Shown here one piece after another: positions 18,154 through 27,102 of a stretch of 44,004 bases of DNA. The stretch covers positions 1-44,004 of the forward strand of contig CAILMQ010000034.1 in the NCBI GenBank assembly GCA_903835385.1, given 5' to 3'. The position numbers and the translations under genes are program-made. The notes under the pieces were generated by a model. That model saw only the letters and a program-made list of their open reading frames with translations. It did no database searches and was not told the origin of the DNA. How positions within the stretch are numbered: the first letter of the stretch is position 1; every line of letters begins with the position of its first letter. The DNA comes from an uncultured Microcaldota archaeon (GTDB taxonomy: Archaea; Micrarchaeota; Micrarchaeia; Anstonellales; Bilamarchaeaceae).

Positions 18154-20994
18154 TCAGCCCTTCTTCAGCGCGATTTTCACGAGCCTGCCGTCTATCTCGT
18201 ACTCGTTCATTTCTTTCGCGATTTCGAACTGCACCTTGGAGGCGTTGACCTCGGAGGAGAGCCGCTGCGCGTGCTTCTCCAGTATGGTCTCGAACTCCTT
18301 CTCGCTGGATATTGATAGCGTGATTTTGTCCGTTTCCACGAGCCCCGCCTCCTTGCGCATCACCTGTATCCTGCGCTTCACCTCGTTGAGCACGCCCTCC
18401 TCATAGAGGGCCTCGTCTATCTTCCGGTCCAGGTGCACTATGCCTGAGCCGAACATCAATGACGCGAGCTCGCCCTCGGGCTGCACCTCCACCGTGACCG
18501 CCTCCTTGGCGTTCATAAGCGTCCTTATCACGCTGCTGAAGGCGTTCACCGCGTCTATGGTCTCGTGGGACTTGGTCTCCACGTACACCCGGCGTATGGG
18601 CCACCTGGCCTTTATGCCCGAGGTCTGCCTCGCGGTGAGACCCACGGAGCACACATCCTTCACTATTCCCATCTGGCTTTCCATCACCGCGTCTATGGCC
18701 GCGCTGTCCTCGTCCTCCAGCCTGAGCAGGAAAATGGACTCCGCACCCTCGAATTTCCTGAAGAATTTCTGGTAGAGGTGCTCGCATATGAAAGGCGACG
18801 CAACGGAAAGCATCTTGAGGGACGAAAGGGCGGATGCGTAGAGCACGAAGAACGCCGCGCCCGCGTTTTCCTCCCTGGCTATCCTGTCCTTCGCGATTTT
18901 CATGTAGAACCTGGACACGTCCTCCACGAGGAAGGCCCTTACCCCCCTCACGGCCTTGTTGAGCTCGTAGGCCTCGAAGGATTTCCTGAAGTCTCTTTGC
19001 GTGCTGTTCATCCTGCTGAGAAGCCAGGCATCCTCGTGGCCAAGCTCCTTGGGCCGCTCGGGCCTTTTCCCGGGATGGAACCTCTCCAGGAAGAGCACGA
19101 CGTTGAACGCTATGTTGAGGTCCGTGCTCGCCTTCTTCATGTCATCCCAGCTGAATTTGAGCTCGTCCCATACGGTGTTGCTGATGCCCCAGAGCCTAAA
19201 GCTGTCCGCCCCGTACTTGTCGAGTATCTGCTCCAGCGGGGTGAAGTTGCCCACTGACTTGGACATTTTCTCGCCCTTCTCATCCACGAAAAAGCCGTGC
19301 ATGAGAACGCGCTTGTACGGGCAGGCGCCGTACCTTATCATGCCGGAGCCGAGCAGGGAGTAGAACCAACCCCTTATCTGGTCCTGGCCCTCTATTATCA
19401 GGTCCGCCCGCTCGCCGTACCTCTTCCTCTCGTTCTCGTCCAGCGTTGCCCATACGGCGTTGCCGGAGTCGAACCACACGTCGAGCACGTCCGGCACCCT
19501 GATCATTTCCCCGCCGCAGTCGCATGGAAGCCTGACTTCGTCTATATACGGCCTGTGCAGCTCCTTGAGCTCCACGGGAAGCTCCTTCCTGGAGCCTATG
19601 ACGGTCATTTTCTGGCATCCGGGTTTCGGGCACCTCCAGATGGGGAGCGGTATGCCCCAGTAGCGCTGCCTGGATATGCACCAGTCCGGCGCGCCCTCCA
19701 CGAACTCCTTGAAGCGCTCCTTGGCGAAATCCGGGTGCCATTCGGTCTTGTCTATCTGCTCCAGCATCTTCTCCTTCATTTTCGATATCGTGATGAACCA
19801 CTGCTTCGTGCTGAGGAATATGAGCGGCGTCTTGCACCTCCAGCAATGCGGGTACCTGTGCTTCACCCGCTCCTCGGCCAGCAGCCTCCCCTCGTCGGCG
19901 AGAATCTTTATGACGAGCGGGTTCGCGGCGCGCACGTTATTTCCAGCAAGCTCGCCCGCCTCATCGGTATAATTCCCATGGGTGTCCACGGGGCAGAACG
20001 GCTCTATCTCGTACCGTTTGCCTATGATGAAGTCCTCCGGTCCGTGCCCCGGCGCGCAGTGAACCAGGCCGGTCCCCTCCTCCACGGTGACGTATTCGTC
20101 GCTGAGCACCACTTTGCGCTCGTACTCCTTCCTTATCCTGCCCTGGAACGGATGAATGTACCTGTAATCCTTGAGCTTCCTGCCGCTGAACTCCTCCACC
20201 ACCGTGGCGGACTTGCCCGTTATTTCCATGACCTTGTCCAGCAGGTCCTTGGCAAGCATCCAGGTTTCGTTGTCCACCCTGACCTTCACGTAGGTGAGCG
20301 TGGGGTGCGCCATCACGGCCATGTTCGCAACCAGCGTCCACGGCGTCGTGGTCCATATCACCAGGTACTCGTCCGGCTTGTCCATTGAAAGGAATTTCAC
20401 GTACAGGGACGGGTCGGTCTCGTCGCCGTATTCCAGCTCGTAGTTCGCCATCGTGGTCTCGCAGCGGAAGCAGTAGGGAAGCACGTACACGCCTTCGGTG
20501 AGCAGGTTTTTCTTATACGCCTCCTGGAGCGTCAGCCAGCTGGACTCTATGTAGGAATCCTTGTAGGTTATATAGGGGTTCTCGAAATCCATCCACACGC
20601 CAAGGGACAGGAACTGGTTCCCCATCACGCCTATGTACTTGGTGGCGAACTGCTTGCACTTGGCAGTGAACTTGTCTATGCCGTATTTCTCTATCTCGTG
20701 CTTGTGGCCAATCTTGAGCTCCTGCTCCACCTTGACCTCTATGGGCAGGCCGTGGGTGTCGTAGCCCGCCTGGGCGCGCACGTCGCAGCCGCGCATGCGC
20801 CAGTAGCGGCACACCGCGTCCTTGAGGGTCTTGTTCCAGCCGGTGCCGGGGTGTATCTGGCCCGTGGCGTAGGGCGGGCCGTCGCAGAAATAGAACTTCG
20901 GGCCGTCCGCGTTCTTTTTCATGGCCTTGGCCACTATGCCCTCGGCCTTCCAGAAATCGGCTATCTCTTTTTCTACCTTCTTGTGATCATACAT
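18154..20994 (-). CDS. ileS: Isoleucyl-tRNA synthetase
   Basis: Class I synthetase that charges tRNA-Ile. 946 residues from ATG 20994 (MYDHKKVEKEIADFW). Motifs: PPYATGQIHPGTGWNK, the HIGH-region in its archaeal HxGT form, a CP1 editing domain with WTTTPWTLVANMAVMAHP, DWCISRQRYWGIPLPIW, and KMSKS in GEKMSKSVGNFTPLEQI. The C-terminal half carries the anticodon-binding domain and a tail with hydrophobic repeats. The longer frame from 21072 would start upstream of the TATA box at 21041-21052. GGGGTG lies upstream of ATG 20994 as the ribosome-binding site. Confidence 0.96.
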   Translation of the reverse strand: MYDHKKVEKEIADFWKAEGIVAKAMKKNADGPKFYFCDGPPYATGQIHPGTGWNKTLKDAVCRYWRMRGCDVRAQAGYDTHGLPIEVKVEQELKIGHKHEIEKYGIDKFTAKCKQFATKYIGVMGNQFLSLGVWMDFENPYITYKDSYIESSWLTLQEAYKKNLLTEGVYVLPYCFRCETTMANYELEYGDETDPSLYVKFLSMDKPDEYLVIWTTTPWTLVANMAVMAHPTLTYVKVRVDNETWMLAKDLLDKVMEITGKSATVVEEFSGRKLKDYRYIHPFQGRIRKEYERKVVLSDEYVTVEEGTGLVHCAPGHGPEDFIIGKRYEIEPFCPVDTHGNYTDEAGELAGNNVRAANPLVIKILADEGRLLAEERVKHRYPHCWRCKTPLIFLSTKQWFITISKMKEKMLEQIDKTEWHPDFAKERFKEFVEGAPDWCISRQRYWGIPLPIWRCPKPGCQKMTVIGSRKELPVELKELHRPYIDEVRLPCDCGGEMIRVPDVLDVWFDSGNAVWATLDENERKRYGERADLIIEGQDQIRGWFYSLLGSGMIRYGACPYKRVLMHGFFVDEKGEKMSKSVGNFTPLEQILDKYGADSFRLWGISNTVWDELKFSWDDMKKASTDLNIAFNVVLFLERFHPGKRPERPKELGHEDAWLLSRMNSTQRDFRKSFEAYELNKAVRGVRAFLVEDVSRFYMKIAKDRIAREENAGAAFFVLYASALSSLKMLSVASPFICEHLYQKFFRKFEGAESIFLLRLEDEDSAAIDAVMESQMGIVKDVCSVGLTARQTSGIKARWPIRRVYVETKSHETIDAVNAFSSVIRTLMNAKEAVTVEVQPEGELASLMFGSGIVHLDRKIDEALYEEGVLNEVKRRIQVMRKEAGLVETDKITLSISSEKEFETILEKHAQRLSSEVNASKVQFEIAKEMNEYEIDGRLVKIALKKG

Positions 20995-21040
20995 GATTAT
21001 GCACCCCTGCTCCCGTGTCTTTCCTAAGATAGCCCAAAAA

Positions 21041-21052
21041 CCTATTAAACGG
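21041..21052 (-). promoter_or_regulatory. TATA box for ileS
   Basis: The minus strand reads GCGTTTAATAGG-like sequence (core GTTTAATAGG). It decides the ileS start at 20994 over the longer frame. Confidence 0.5.
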
Positions 21053-21082
21053 TTGTCGCTATATTGAAACATCGGTTACATC

Positions 21083-21094
21083 ACATTTAAAAAC
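21083..21094 (+). promoter_or_regulatory. TATA box for the 21127-24110 operon
   Basis: CACATTTAAAAAC precedes a GAGGTGG ribosome-binding site at 21116-21122 and the TTG start at 21127. The operon is divergent from ileS. Confidence 0.5.
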
Positions 21095-21126
21095 AGTTTG
21101 TGACACAATTAATATGAGGTGGAACT

Positions 21127-23073
21127 TTGAACAGTCATAATCATACCCAGCAAAAAACAGACTTCGGTGCCAGGCTTGAAAAAGGCGGCCACGCATTGCA
21201 CGTGTCCATGAGGCAGCCCGAGGTGCTCGTTGCCGACGCCGGCCATCCTTTCTTCACGCTGGGAAGCCTCGAGTTTCCCGGCCTTTTGGGCTCTCTCAGG
21301 GGCAAGATGCTCCCGCCTGACAAAGGCCCCTATGCTGACAATGCGAATGGCGACATAAGCAGGATGGCAAAGCAGATGTGGAGAACGGGCAAGGGCGGCC
21401 CCGCGGAACTTGAGGAAAAGGCCAAGTGGCTCATAGACATTCTTCTCCCAAGGGCGGTAATGGACCCGGAAGGAAACTTCCATATGGTGCCCATCCCGGA
21501 CCAGAGGAGCTTCGGGGATTTGCGCATGGTTCTTGATGAAATGCCCCTTGCATGCAGGAATGACGACGCAGTCATAACCGCAGGCAGGCTGCTGCAGCAG
21601 CCGAGGATTGGGTATGCGGGCAACGATTACCTCCCCATCATGCACACAGAGGAGCCGCCCCTGGTCGCAGTGGCCGCCATGCGCGCCCTGCAGATGGAGG
21701 CGTACATGTCGCTCCTGTTTTCCCCGGATATGGAGCACGGAGGAGTCGCGATTCATGAGGGCATTGCGGTTTTCCCGGATGAAACCACGCTTCTTTCTTT
21801 CAACATCAGCCTAAGCAGGACGCATCTTCCCATAATGGGCATTTCAGTGCTTTCCGACCCCATGGTCATGGCCACGCAATGGCTAAGGTGTGCGGACCAG
21901 GTGATGAGAATGGAGCTGATTCACCTGGACGATAATGTCGCCCGCGGCCTTATCAACGACGAGTCCGTGGACACCACGATACAGCTGATAAAGGCAAAGG
22001 CTGCAATGGCATCCTTCCTTTCTTCGGGGGAGCACGCCGAATTGGAGCCTTTTCTCGCCAAGGCCCACGGTGCAAGGCTGGACTGGAAAGCCCTGCTCAC
22101 GCACCACACCGTAGGAATGAGGCTTGACAATCTTGTTGCCCAGCTGGACAGGCGTGGCCTGGCCCCAAGAGTCGCCGACGGCATCAAGCCAGGCGACGTA
22201 TCGGCTTACCTGAAAAGGCTCGTCAGCGTGGTTGCCGCAGGCTACTACAAATGCAGCGCGGACAATGAATACGTGATGGCGTGCCATTCAATGCTCGACC
22301 AGTTCATACGCGGAATGCCGGGACGTTACGGTTTCCCGGTTGCAGAGGCGCAGAGCCTGCTCGGCTACATGCAGGCAGAGTTCGCGGCCAATGCCAATTC
22401 CGCGGCAATTCCTGCAAGGATAGTGGCCGCAGACTCCGCGGAATGGACCGTTATTCTCGCAGGCACATATCTCAAGCAGCTCAGGTCGGACTTTGGCGAG
22501 GTTGAAGAAGCGCTTAAGGCCGGTTCCATTGAGCGGGACGCGGCAGTGGCGCGGGTGAAATCCATTGTTGACAAGCATGCCGAAGGCGCGCGCAGGCTCG
22601 GCTTTGAGCAGGAGCTCATCATAACCGGAAAAGGCGAACTCGAGGCATTCATCACGCAGACGCTGCCGCGCCACAAGATACTTTCACCAGCCGTGGCCGA
22701 GTTGTCCGCATATGCAGCTGGAAAGTTCGACCCCAAAAGCCCTGAGAACCTGGATTATGAGGCTGAGCGGGTTGAAACAGACATACTCAGGAGCATCGCC
22801 GCGCTGAACGTAAGGCTCGCCACCCGCCAGGGCGCGATGCCTTTGCAAATGGTGGCAATGATAGAAACCGAGGCAAAAAACCTGATTGACATCCTTGCGG
22901 ACGGAGCCAACAGGTTCGGCCGCGCCAATCCGCGCATGGTGAATGCCGACGGGCGCGTGAAGGACTTCGTGCGTGTCATCCTGCCCAAACACGGCGTGCC
23001 GGCCGGAACAATCCGCGAAATCATGCGTTATGGCAGGGAGAAGCTCAGCCCCCGGGCTCCGGCTGGCGGATGA
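21127..23073 (+). CDS. Unknown 648-residue protein with C-terminal internal repeats
   Basis: I do not recognise the family. The start is TTG at 21127, 5 nt after a strong GAGGTGG; the nearby ATG at 21114 runs into a stop after eight codons. No signal peptide or membrane helix is seen, so it is probably cytoplasmic and largely helical. The C-terminal half shows three related units of about 110 residues: DQFIRGMPGRYGFPVAEAQS, EAFITQTLPRHKILSPAVAE and DFVRVILPKHGVPAGTIREI, the last two each preceded by an AEGARRLG/ADGANRFG helix. The gene is translationally coupled (ATGA) to an exported transglutaminase/TPR protein, suggesting that the two work together. No catalytic motif is evident. Confidence 0.7.
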   Translation: MNSHNHTQQKTDFGARLEKGGHALHVSMRQPEVLVADAGHPFFTLGSLEFPGLLGSLRGKMLPPDKGPYADNANGDISRMAKQMWRTGKGGPAELEEKAKWLIDILLPRAVMDPEGNFHMVPIPDQRSFGDLRMVLDEMPLACRNDDAVITAGRLLQQPRIGYAGNDYLPIMHTEEPPLVAVAAMRALQMEAYMSLLFSPDMEHGGVAIHEGIAVFPDETTLLSFNISLSRTHLPIMGISVLSDPMVMATQWLRCADQVMRMELIHLDDNVARGLINDESVDTTIQLIKAKAAMASFLSSGEHAELEPFLAKAHGARLDWKALLTHHTVGMRLDNLVAQLDRRGLAPRVADGIKPGDVSAYLKRLVSVVAAGYYKCSADNEYVMACHSMLDQFIRGMPGRYGFPVAEAQSLLGYMQAEFAANANSAAIPARIVAADSAEWTVILAGTYLKQLRSDFGEVEEALKAGSIERDAAVARVKSIVDKHAEGARRLGFEQELIITGKGELEAFITQTLPRHKILSPAVAELSAYAAGKFDPKSPENLDYEAERVETDILRSIAALNVRLATRQGAMPLQMVAMIETEAKNLIDILADGANRFGRANPRMVNADGRVKDFVRVILPKHGVPAGTIREIMRYGREKLSPRAPAGG

Positions 23074-24110
23074 AACCCATGACATTCAGGCAAAAGGTCG
23101 CAATCCTAACGTTTGTGGCTCTTGGAGCATCTGCGGCTCCTCCTTCAGTGGCTACGAAATGGCAGGCAATTCCTCCGGCATACGCCCAGCGCGCAGCCGC
23201 CACTTACGACCCTGGCAGTTCCCCTTTTGAAGCAGGCTCCGGCATAAAAGCGATTGCGAATAAAGCAAGGGCAGGCACAAAGCTTGAAACAGCGAAAAAG
23301 CTGCATTCAATCCTCCAGGTGGGCGAGCCCGGAGGCCTCAAGGCAGCCGAAGCTGGGAAAACGATAAAAGACGACCGGCCTCCGAACACCGCCGAAGAGG
23401 CGCTTAAGCGCGGCGGCGACTGCAGCGAGTTCGCCTACGTTGTGCTGGCAGCGGCAAAGGAGCTGGGCATTGCGGCAGGGACAATCACGCTGGACATCGG
23501 CGGCGACATCATGCACCTGCTTCCGGTTGTCGAGATAGACGGAAAGAAATACATACTCGACCCGCAGACCGGCGAGTTCGGGAAAGGCACTGTGGAAATC
23601 GGTTCAAAGAGAATCACATTCACCTATGAATCGCTTGGCACGGGCAAGCCGAAGCTGCTGTGGGAGTCAACATCCGGCCAGTCCGTCGGCTCCTATCACA
23701 TGGAATGGGGCAACTACCTCAAGCACTTCAAAAAGGACGAGAAGAAGCTCAGGCAGGCAGTCACCGCGTTCAGGAAGGCCATGGAGCTCAATCCTGCAGA
23801 CACCCATCTGAGGGGGAAGATGGACGACGCTTCCGCGGCGCTCGTGAACATCCTCATGCGAAAGGCAGAGGAAGCGTTCGGAAAGCAGGAGTGGAAGAGC
23901 GCGGCCTCGCTTTTCGAGGAAGCCATTGAGCATGTTCCTTCCACCATGAGCAAGGCAAACCAGGGCTCGCTGCATGAAAACGCAGCCGCATGCCTCTCCA
24001 ATTCCGGGGAGTACGCCAAGGCGGCAGAGCATTACGACGCGGCCTATGGGCTAACCGGAAAAGAAGAATACAAAAAAAGCGCCGTAGAGGCCAGGGAAAA
24101 GGCGAAATAA
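23070..24110 (+). CDS. Exported transglutaminase-like protein with TPR tail
   Basis: 346 residues. The N-terminal hydrophobic segment (VAILTFVALGASAAPP) looks like a signal peptide. A transglutaminase/papain-like core follows with the triad Cys118 (GGDCSEFA), His149 (GDIMHLLPVVEI) and Asp164 (YILDPQTGEF), in the right order and spacing. The last 140 residues form TPR-like helices (AVTAFRKAMELNPADTHLRG, AASLFEEAIEHVP, GEYAKAAEHYDAAYG). This predicts a secreted or surface-tethered protease or crosslinking enzyme with a protein-binding tail. The start overlaps the stop of the 648-residue gene. Substrate unknown. Confidence 0.75.
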   Translation: MKPMTFRQKVAILTFVALGASAAPPSVATKWQAIPPAYAQRAAATYDPGSSPFEAGSGIKAIANKARAGTKLETAKKLHSILQVGEPGGLKAAEAGKTIKDDRPPNTAEEALKRGGDCSEFAYVVLAAAKELGIAAGTITLDIGGDIMHLLPVVEIDGKKYILDPQTGEFGKGTVEIGSKRITFTYESLGTGKPKLLWESTSGQSVGSYHMEWGNYLKHFKKDEKKLRQAVTAFRKAMELNPADTHLRGKMDDASAALVNILMRKAEEAFGKQEWKSAASLFEEAIEHVPSTMSKANQGSLHENAAACLSNSGEYAKAAEHYDAAYGLTGKEEYKKSAVEAREKAK

Positions 24111-24132
24111 ACCCCTTGCCAAAGCAAAGGGC

Positions 24133-24819
24133 TCAGAACACCTTTTCTCCTACGTAAACCTTGATTCCGGAAGGGGTTACCTTGAACGGCACGAGATCGC
24201 GCGAATGCGCGGTTCCCCTCATTTTCATGATTTCCAGCGCCCTTATCCTCCGGTCCTCCTTGCCTATGTTGTAGAGGTTGATGATGCCGTCCATCACGAA
24301 ATGCTCTATGTCGTACTTCATTTCGTCCCTTGACGCCGTGGTTGCCTCGACCGTGGTCAGGCTCGTGCAATCCAGGCCGCGCAGCAGGGATAGGAACTCG
24401 AACAGCGTCTGCCTGTACTCTATCTCGCTCTTGAATGCCATCCTTATCATGGTGGACGAGTCTATGACCGCGCGCTTGACTCCGTTCTCCGTTATGCTGT
24501 TCTCTATGATGCCTGCCACTTCCTCCAGGTCCAGCTTGTCCGGCTTGAGTATCTCAATCTTCTTTTCATCCATCAGGTCCTTGACATCGTTTATCATGGG
24601 GAACGTGCTACCCATGTTCTCCACTATGTCGTCCGTGGTCTCCTCAAGGGACACATAGACGCCGGGTTCGCCCAGCTTCGCGCCCCTGTAGAGGTATTCG
24701 AAGCACAGCGAGGTCTTCCCGCATCCTGGCCCGCCGTACACGGCTATATGCCTCTTCGCCGGTATTCCACCGTTGAGCATCTCGTCCAATCCCTGGATAC
24801 CAGTCATAACACGGTCCAT
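24133..24819 (-). CDS. KaiC-like RecA-superfamily ATPase
   Basis: 228 residues, single KaiC domain. GIQGLDEMLNGGIP is followed by Walker A GGPGCGKTS (29-37), FEYLYRGAKLGEPGVYVSLE and a Walker B-like VKRAVIDSS. Archaeal single-domain KaiC proteins act as ATP-dependent signalling or assembly factors; some (ArlH type) regulate the archaellum, but no archaellum gene is present here, so the role is open. AGGTG with 6-nt spacing supports ATG 24819. It is divergent from the RFC gene with a shared AT-rich promoter. Confidence 0.88.
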   Translation of the reverse strand: MDRVMTGIQGLDEMLNGGIPAKRHIAVYGGPGCGKTSLCFEYLYRGAKLGEPGVYVSLEETTDDIVENMGSTFPMINDVKDLMDEKKIEILKPDKLDLEEVAGIIENSITENGVKRAVIDSSTMIRMAFKSEIEYRQTLFEFLSLLRGLDCTSLTTVEATTASRDEMKYDIEHFVMDGIINLYNIGKEDRRIRALEIMKMRGTAHSRDLVPFKVTPSGIKVYVGEKVF

Positions 24820-24846
24820 ATTCGCACCTGCACCCCATTACCCGAC

Positions 24847-24859
24847 AATATTTATATGC
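24847..24859. promoter_or_regulatory. Shared TATA region between the KaiC-like gene and rfcS
   Basis: AATATTTATATGC is AT-rich and nearly symmetrical. It lies about 30 nt from the KaiC start on one side and 45 nt from the RFC start on the other, and is the only TATA candidate for either. Confidence 0.5.
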
Positions 24860-24897
24860 ATTTGTTCAAAGATATCCAAAACGTGCGGGTGGGACAG

Positions 24898-25875
24898 ATG
24901 ACCGATGCAGAGCTTGACATACTTCCATGGACCGAAAAATACCGGCCCAAAGACCTTGATGCCGTGGCCGGCCAGACCGATATAGTCAAAAGCCTCAAGG
25001 CGTTCGTGAAAATGAAAAACATGCCCAACCTGCTCTTCGCAGGCCCGCCAGGGGTGGGCAAGACCACCGCCGCCCTGGCCATGGCAACTGAGATGTTCGC
25101 CGCTAACCTCCAGGGTAATTTCTGCGAGCTCAACGCGAGCGACGAGCGCGGCATAGACGTGGTGCGGGGCAGGATAAAGGATTTCGCCCGTTCCATGTCG
25201 CTCGGAGACGCGCCCTGGAAGCTGATATTCCTCGACGAGTCCGACTCGCTGACATCCGAGGCCCAGCACGCGCTAAGGCGCACCATGGAATCAACCTCCG
25301 GAGTGACCCGTTTCATACTTTCCTGCAACTACTCCTCACGCATAATAGAGCCAATCCAGAGCAGGTGCGCGGTGTTCAGGTTCGCGCAGCTGCAGGAGCA
25401 GGACGTGCGGAAGATGCTTGTGCATGTTGCAGAGAAGGAGAAGCTCAAGCTGGACGAGGACGCGTGCCAGGCGCTTTTTTACATATCCGAGGGCGACATG
25501 CGCAAGGCGCTGAACGCGCTCCAGGGCGCGGCGCTGCATTCCCCGCACATCACGGCAGACCTGGTGCACAAGATTTCCAGCCGCGCGAAGCCCAAGGAGG
25601 TAGTCGAGATGGTCCAGCTTGCGCTCGCGGGCGATTTCGCCAAATCCCGGGAGAACCTGGACAAGCTGATAATCCACTACGGCCTGAGCGGCGAGGACAT
25701 ACTCAACCAGGTGTACCGCGAGATACCCAACCTCAAGATACCGGAAAAGAAGAAGGTGGTGCTCATGGACCGCCTCGGCGAGTACAACTTCAGGCTCGTG
25801 GAAGGCGCGAGCGAGCGCATACAGATAGAAGCCATGCTGGCGCAGTTCGTGCTCATAGGGACCGAGGGTGCATGA
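24898..25875 (+). CDS. rfcS: Replication factor C small subunit
   Basis: AAA+ clamp-loader subunit that opens and loads PCNA at primer junctions. 325 residues from ATG 24898 (MTDAELDILPWTEKYRP), preceded by GGTGGG. Motifs: LPWTEKYRPKDLDAVAGQ, Walker A GPPGVGKTT (49-57), Walker B LIFLDESDSLT, sensor 1 RFILSCNYSSRIIEPIQSRC containing the SRC arginine finger, and a C-terminal oligomerisation domain. The longer frame from 24748 crosses the promoter and is rejected. The large subunit is not in this window. Confidence 0.95.
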   Translation: MTDAELDILPWTEKYRPKDLDAVAGQTDIVKSLKAFVKMKNMPNLLFAGPPGVGKTTAALAMATEMFAANLQGNFCELNASDERGIDVVRGRIKDFARSMSLGDAPWKLIFLDESDSLTSEAQHALRRTMESTSGVTRFILSCNYSSRIIEPIQSRCAVFRFAQLQEQDVRKMLVHVAEKEKLKLDEDACQALFYISEGDMRKALNALQGAALHSPHITADLVHKISSRAKPKEVVEMVQLALAGDFAKSRENLDKLIIHYGLSGEDILNQVYREIPNLKIPEKKKVVLMDRLGEYNFRLVEGASERIQIEAMLAQFVLIGTEGA

Positions 25876-26589
25876 ATGCTGCGCCGCGCTGCGTTCGTTC
25901 TGCTCCTCATCGCCTCGCTCTCCTTCGCATACCGTTCGGGCCCGGTCGCCATAACCCCCTTCGAGTACAGGGATTTCGGCAACGCGAGCCTTCCGAAGTT
26001 CGACGGCATGACGATAGTCGTGGATTGCAATGCCGCGACCATAAGGACGCACATCGCGTCCTCCGGCGTGCCCGTTGCCGGAGCAATGACCTATCTTGAA
26101 TACGCGGATTACTCCACGCCACTGCTCTCGTCGGGCCAGAGCGACGCCTCAGGAAACATTTTGCACAGGGTTCCGAGCGGTAGCATTGCGCACATGAACG
26201 GCATTTTCGTGCTTGCTGTGGAGAAATCAGGCTATCAGAGAAGGGAGGCGCATTTCGATATAAAGGACTGTTTCGTTTCCGCGCCTCCGGCATCCAATTC
26301 CACCAAGCCGTCACAGCCGCCTCCGCAGCAGAACGCCACGCCTGCGGGGAGCAGTGCCAATGCTTCGCAGCCGAACACGACTGGAAGCAATGCGACTGGA
26401 AATCCGGTCGGCAATACGAACGGAAGCCTTATTGGAAACCCGATTGGAGGCCTGGTTGGAAACATGACCGTAGGAAACCAGGTTGGAAACGGAGCCGGGC
26501 TCTGGAATCCGCCCTGCCCGCTGGCGCTCATGCTGTTTGCGGCGCTCGGCATCTGCTGCTTCAGCTTTTTGCGTGGCCAATCTCGTTAA
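25876..26589 (+). CDS. Exported single-pass protein, unknown
   Basis: 237 residues starting immediately after the RFC stop. Signal peptide MLRRAAFVLLLIASLSFAYR, then an Ig-like/carboxypeptidase-regulatory-like beta domain (SSGVPVAGAMTYLEYADYST, SGNILHRVPSGSI). A low-complexity Asn/Gly/Ser/Pro stretch with repeats such as GNPIGGLVGNMTVGNQVGN follows, then a C-terminal membrane helix (CPLALMLFAALGICCFSF). It is probably a surface protein anchored at its C-terminus. Its coupling to RFC is likely positional, not functional. Confidence 0.7.
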   Translation: MLRRAAFVLLLIASLSFAYRSGPVAITPFEYRDFGNASLPKFDGMTIVVDCNAATIRTHIASSGVPVAGAMTYLEYADYSTPLLSSGQSDASGNILHRVPSGSIAHMNGIFVLAVEKSGYQRREAHFDIKDCFVSAPPASNSTKPSQPPPQQNATPAGSSANASQPNTTGSNATGNPVGNTNGSLIGNPIGGLVGNMTVGNQVGNGAGLWNPPCPLALMLFAALGICCFSFLRGQSR

Positions 26590-26727
26590 CGAACGGTTCG
26601 CTGTATAATATAATAGACAGTTGTATGATTAAAAATACAGTAAAAAAGAACCTTCCAGCCCGCTCACTCGGCATACGGTGTTATCGGTTTCGTTCTTCTT
26701 CAAGAAATAGTTTGTTATTATTGTATG

Positions 26728-26786
26728 AAAAAAATAAAGAATTAGTCAATCAACGCAGATTCCCATCACCGGTAATCTCTCCGGTG
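26728..26786 (-). terminator. Hairpin and T7 run after the small zinc-ribbon gene
   Basis: On the minus strand the zinc-ribbon stop (26797) is followed by a 6-bp hairpin CACCGG/CCGGTG with an 8-nt loop (26767-26786), then T7 at 26728-26734. The remainder of 26590-26727 is AT-rich and I see no gene in it. Confidence 0.45.
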
Positions 26787-26796
26787 CTTGTGAGTT

Positions 26797-26937
26797 TCAG
26801 AAGCGTGATTTCGGTTTGTAGCAGTTCCTGCAGTACACCGGCCTTCCTTCGGTCGGTTTAAAGGGAACCTGACACGGCTGTCCGCACTTTGCACATACTG
26901 CATCGTACATCGGCCTGTCGCCACCTTCATATGCCAT
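26797..26937 (-). CDS. Small two-CxxC zinc-ribbon protein (46 aa)
   Basis: I translated this directly: the protein begins MAYEGGDRPMYDAVCAKCGQ, has a second pair in VYCRNCYKP and ends in KSRF. Two CxxC pairs (Cys15/Cys18 and Cys36/Cys39) bind one zinc, with CEVPFKPT-like sequence between. Closely similar tiny proteins are, from memory, common in archaea and in candidate-phyla bacteria, where they are annotated as zinc-ribbon proteins of unknown role, sometimes fused to other domains. AGGTGA 7 nt before the ATG gives a good ribosome-binding site. The gene has an unusually long structured leader. Confidence 0.85.
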   Translation of the reverse strand: MAYEGGDRPMYDAVCAKCGQPCQVPFKPTEGRPVYCRNCYKPKSRF

Positions 26938-27081
26938 TCATTTCACCTATTTATTGGCGCTTAAGCGCCTTCCTTGGTAAGCAGAGCCCTCCTGAATCAG
27001 ACTAGGATATTCTTCCAGATGCAAAGCACCTACAAAATCAGGAATCCTATCCAATAGTTAGTTCAATAGAACCAGCCTACC
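26938..27081 (-). ncRNA. Structured 5' leader or small RNA upstream of the zinc-ribbon gene
   Basis: From the TATA box at 27103-27114, transcription should begin near 27081, leaving about 140 nt before the ATG. Folds seen by eye: GTTC/GAAC with TATT loop; a long arm with GGATA/TATCC and TTCC/GGAA capped by AGGTGC-TTT-GCATCT (6 bp, one G-U); CTGA-TT-CAG; and the perfect palindrome GGCGCTTAAGCGCC (26956-26969) just before the ribosome-binding site. It could be a regulatory leader or a separate small RNA. Confidence 0.4.
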
Positions 27082-27102
27082 TGTATTCATTATGACCGTC
27101 CT

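Noticed and set aside
26625-26861. Plus-strand frame of 78 codons
   Set aside because: It overlaps the zinc-ribbon gene antisense, has an unnatural Ser/Arg-rich composition and no ribosome-binding site.
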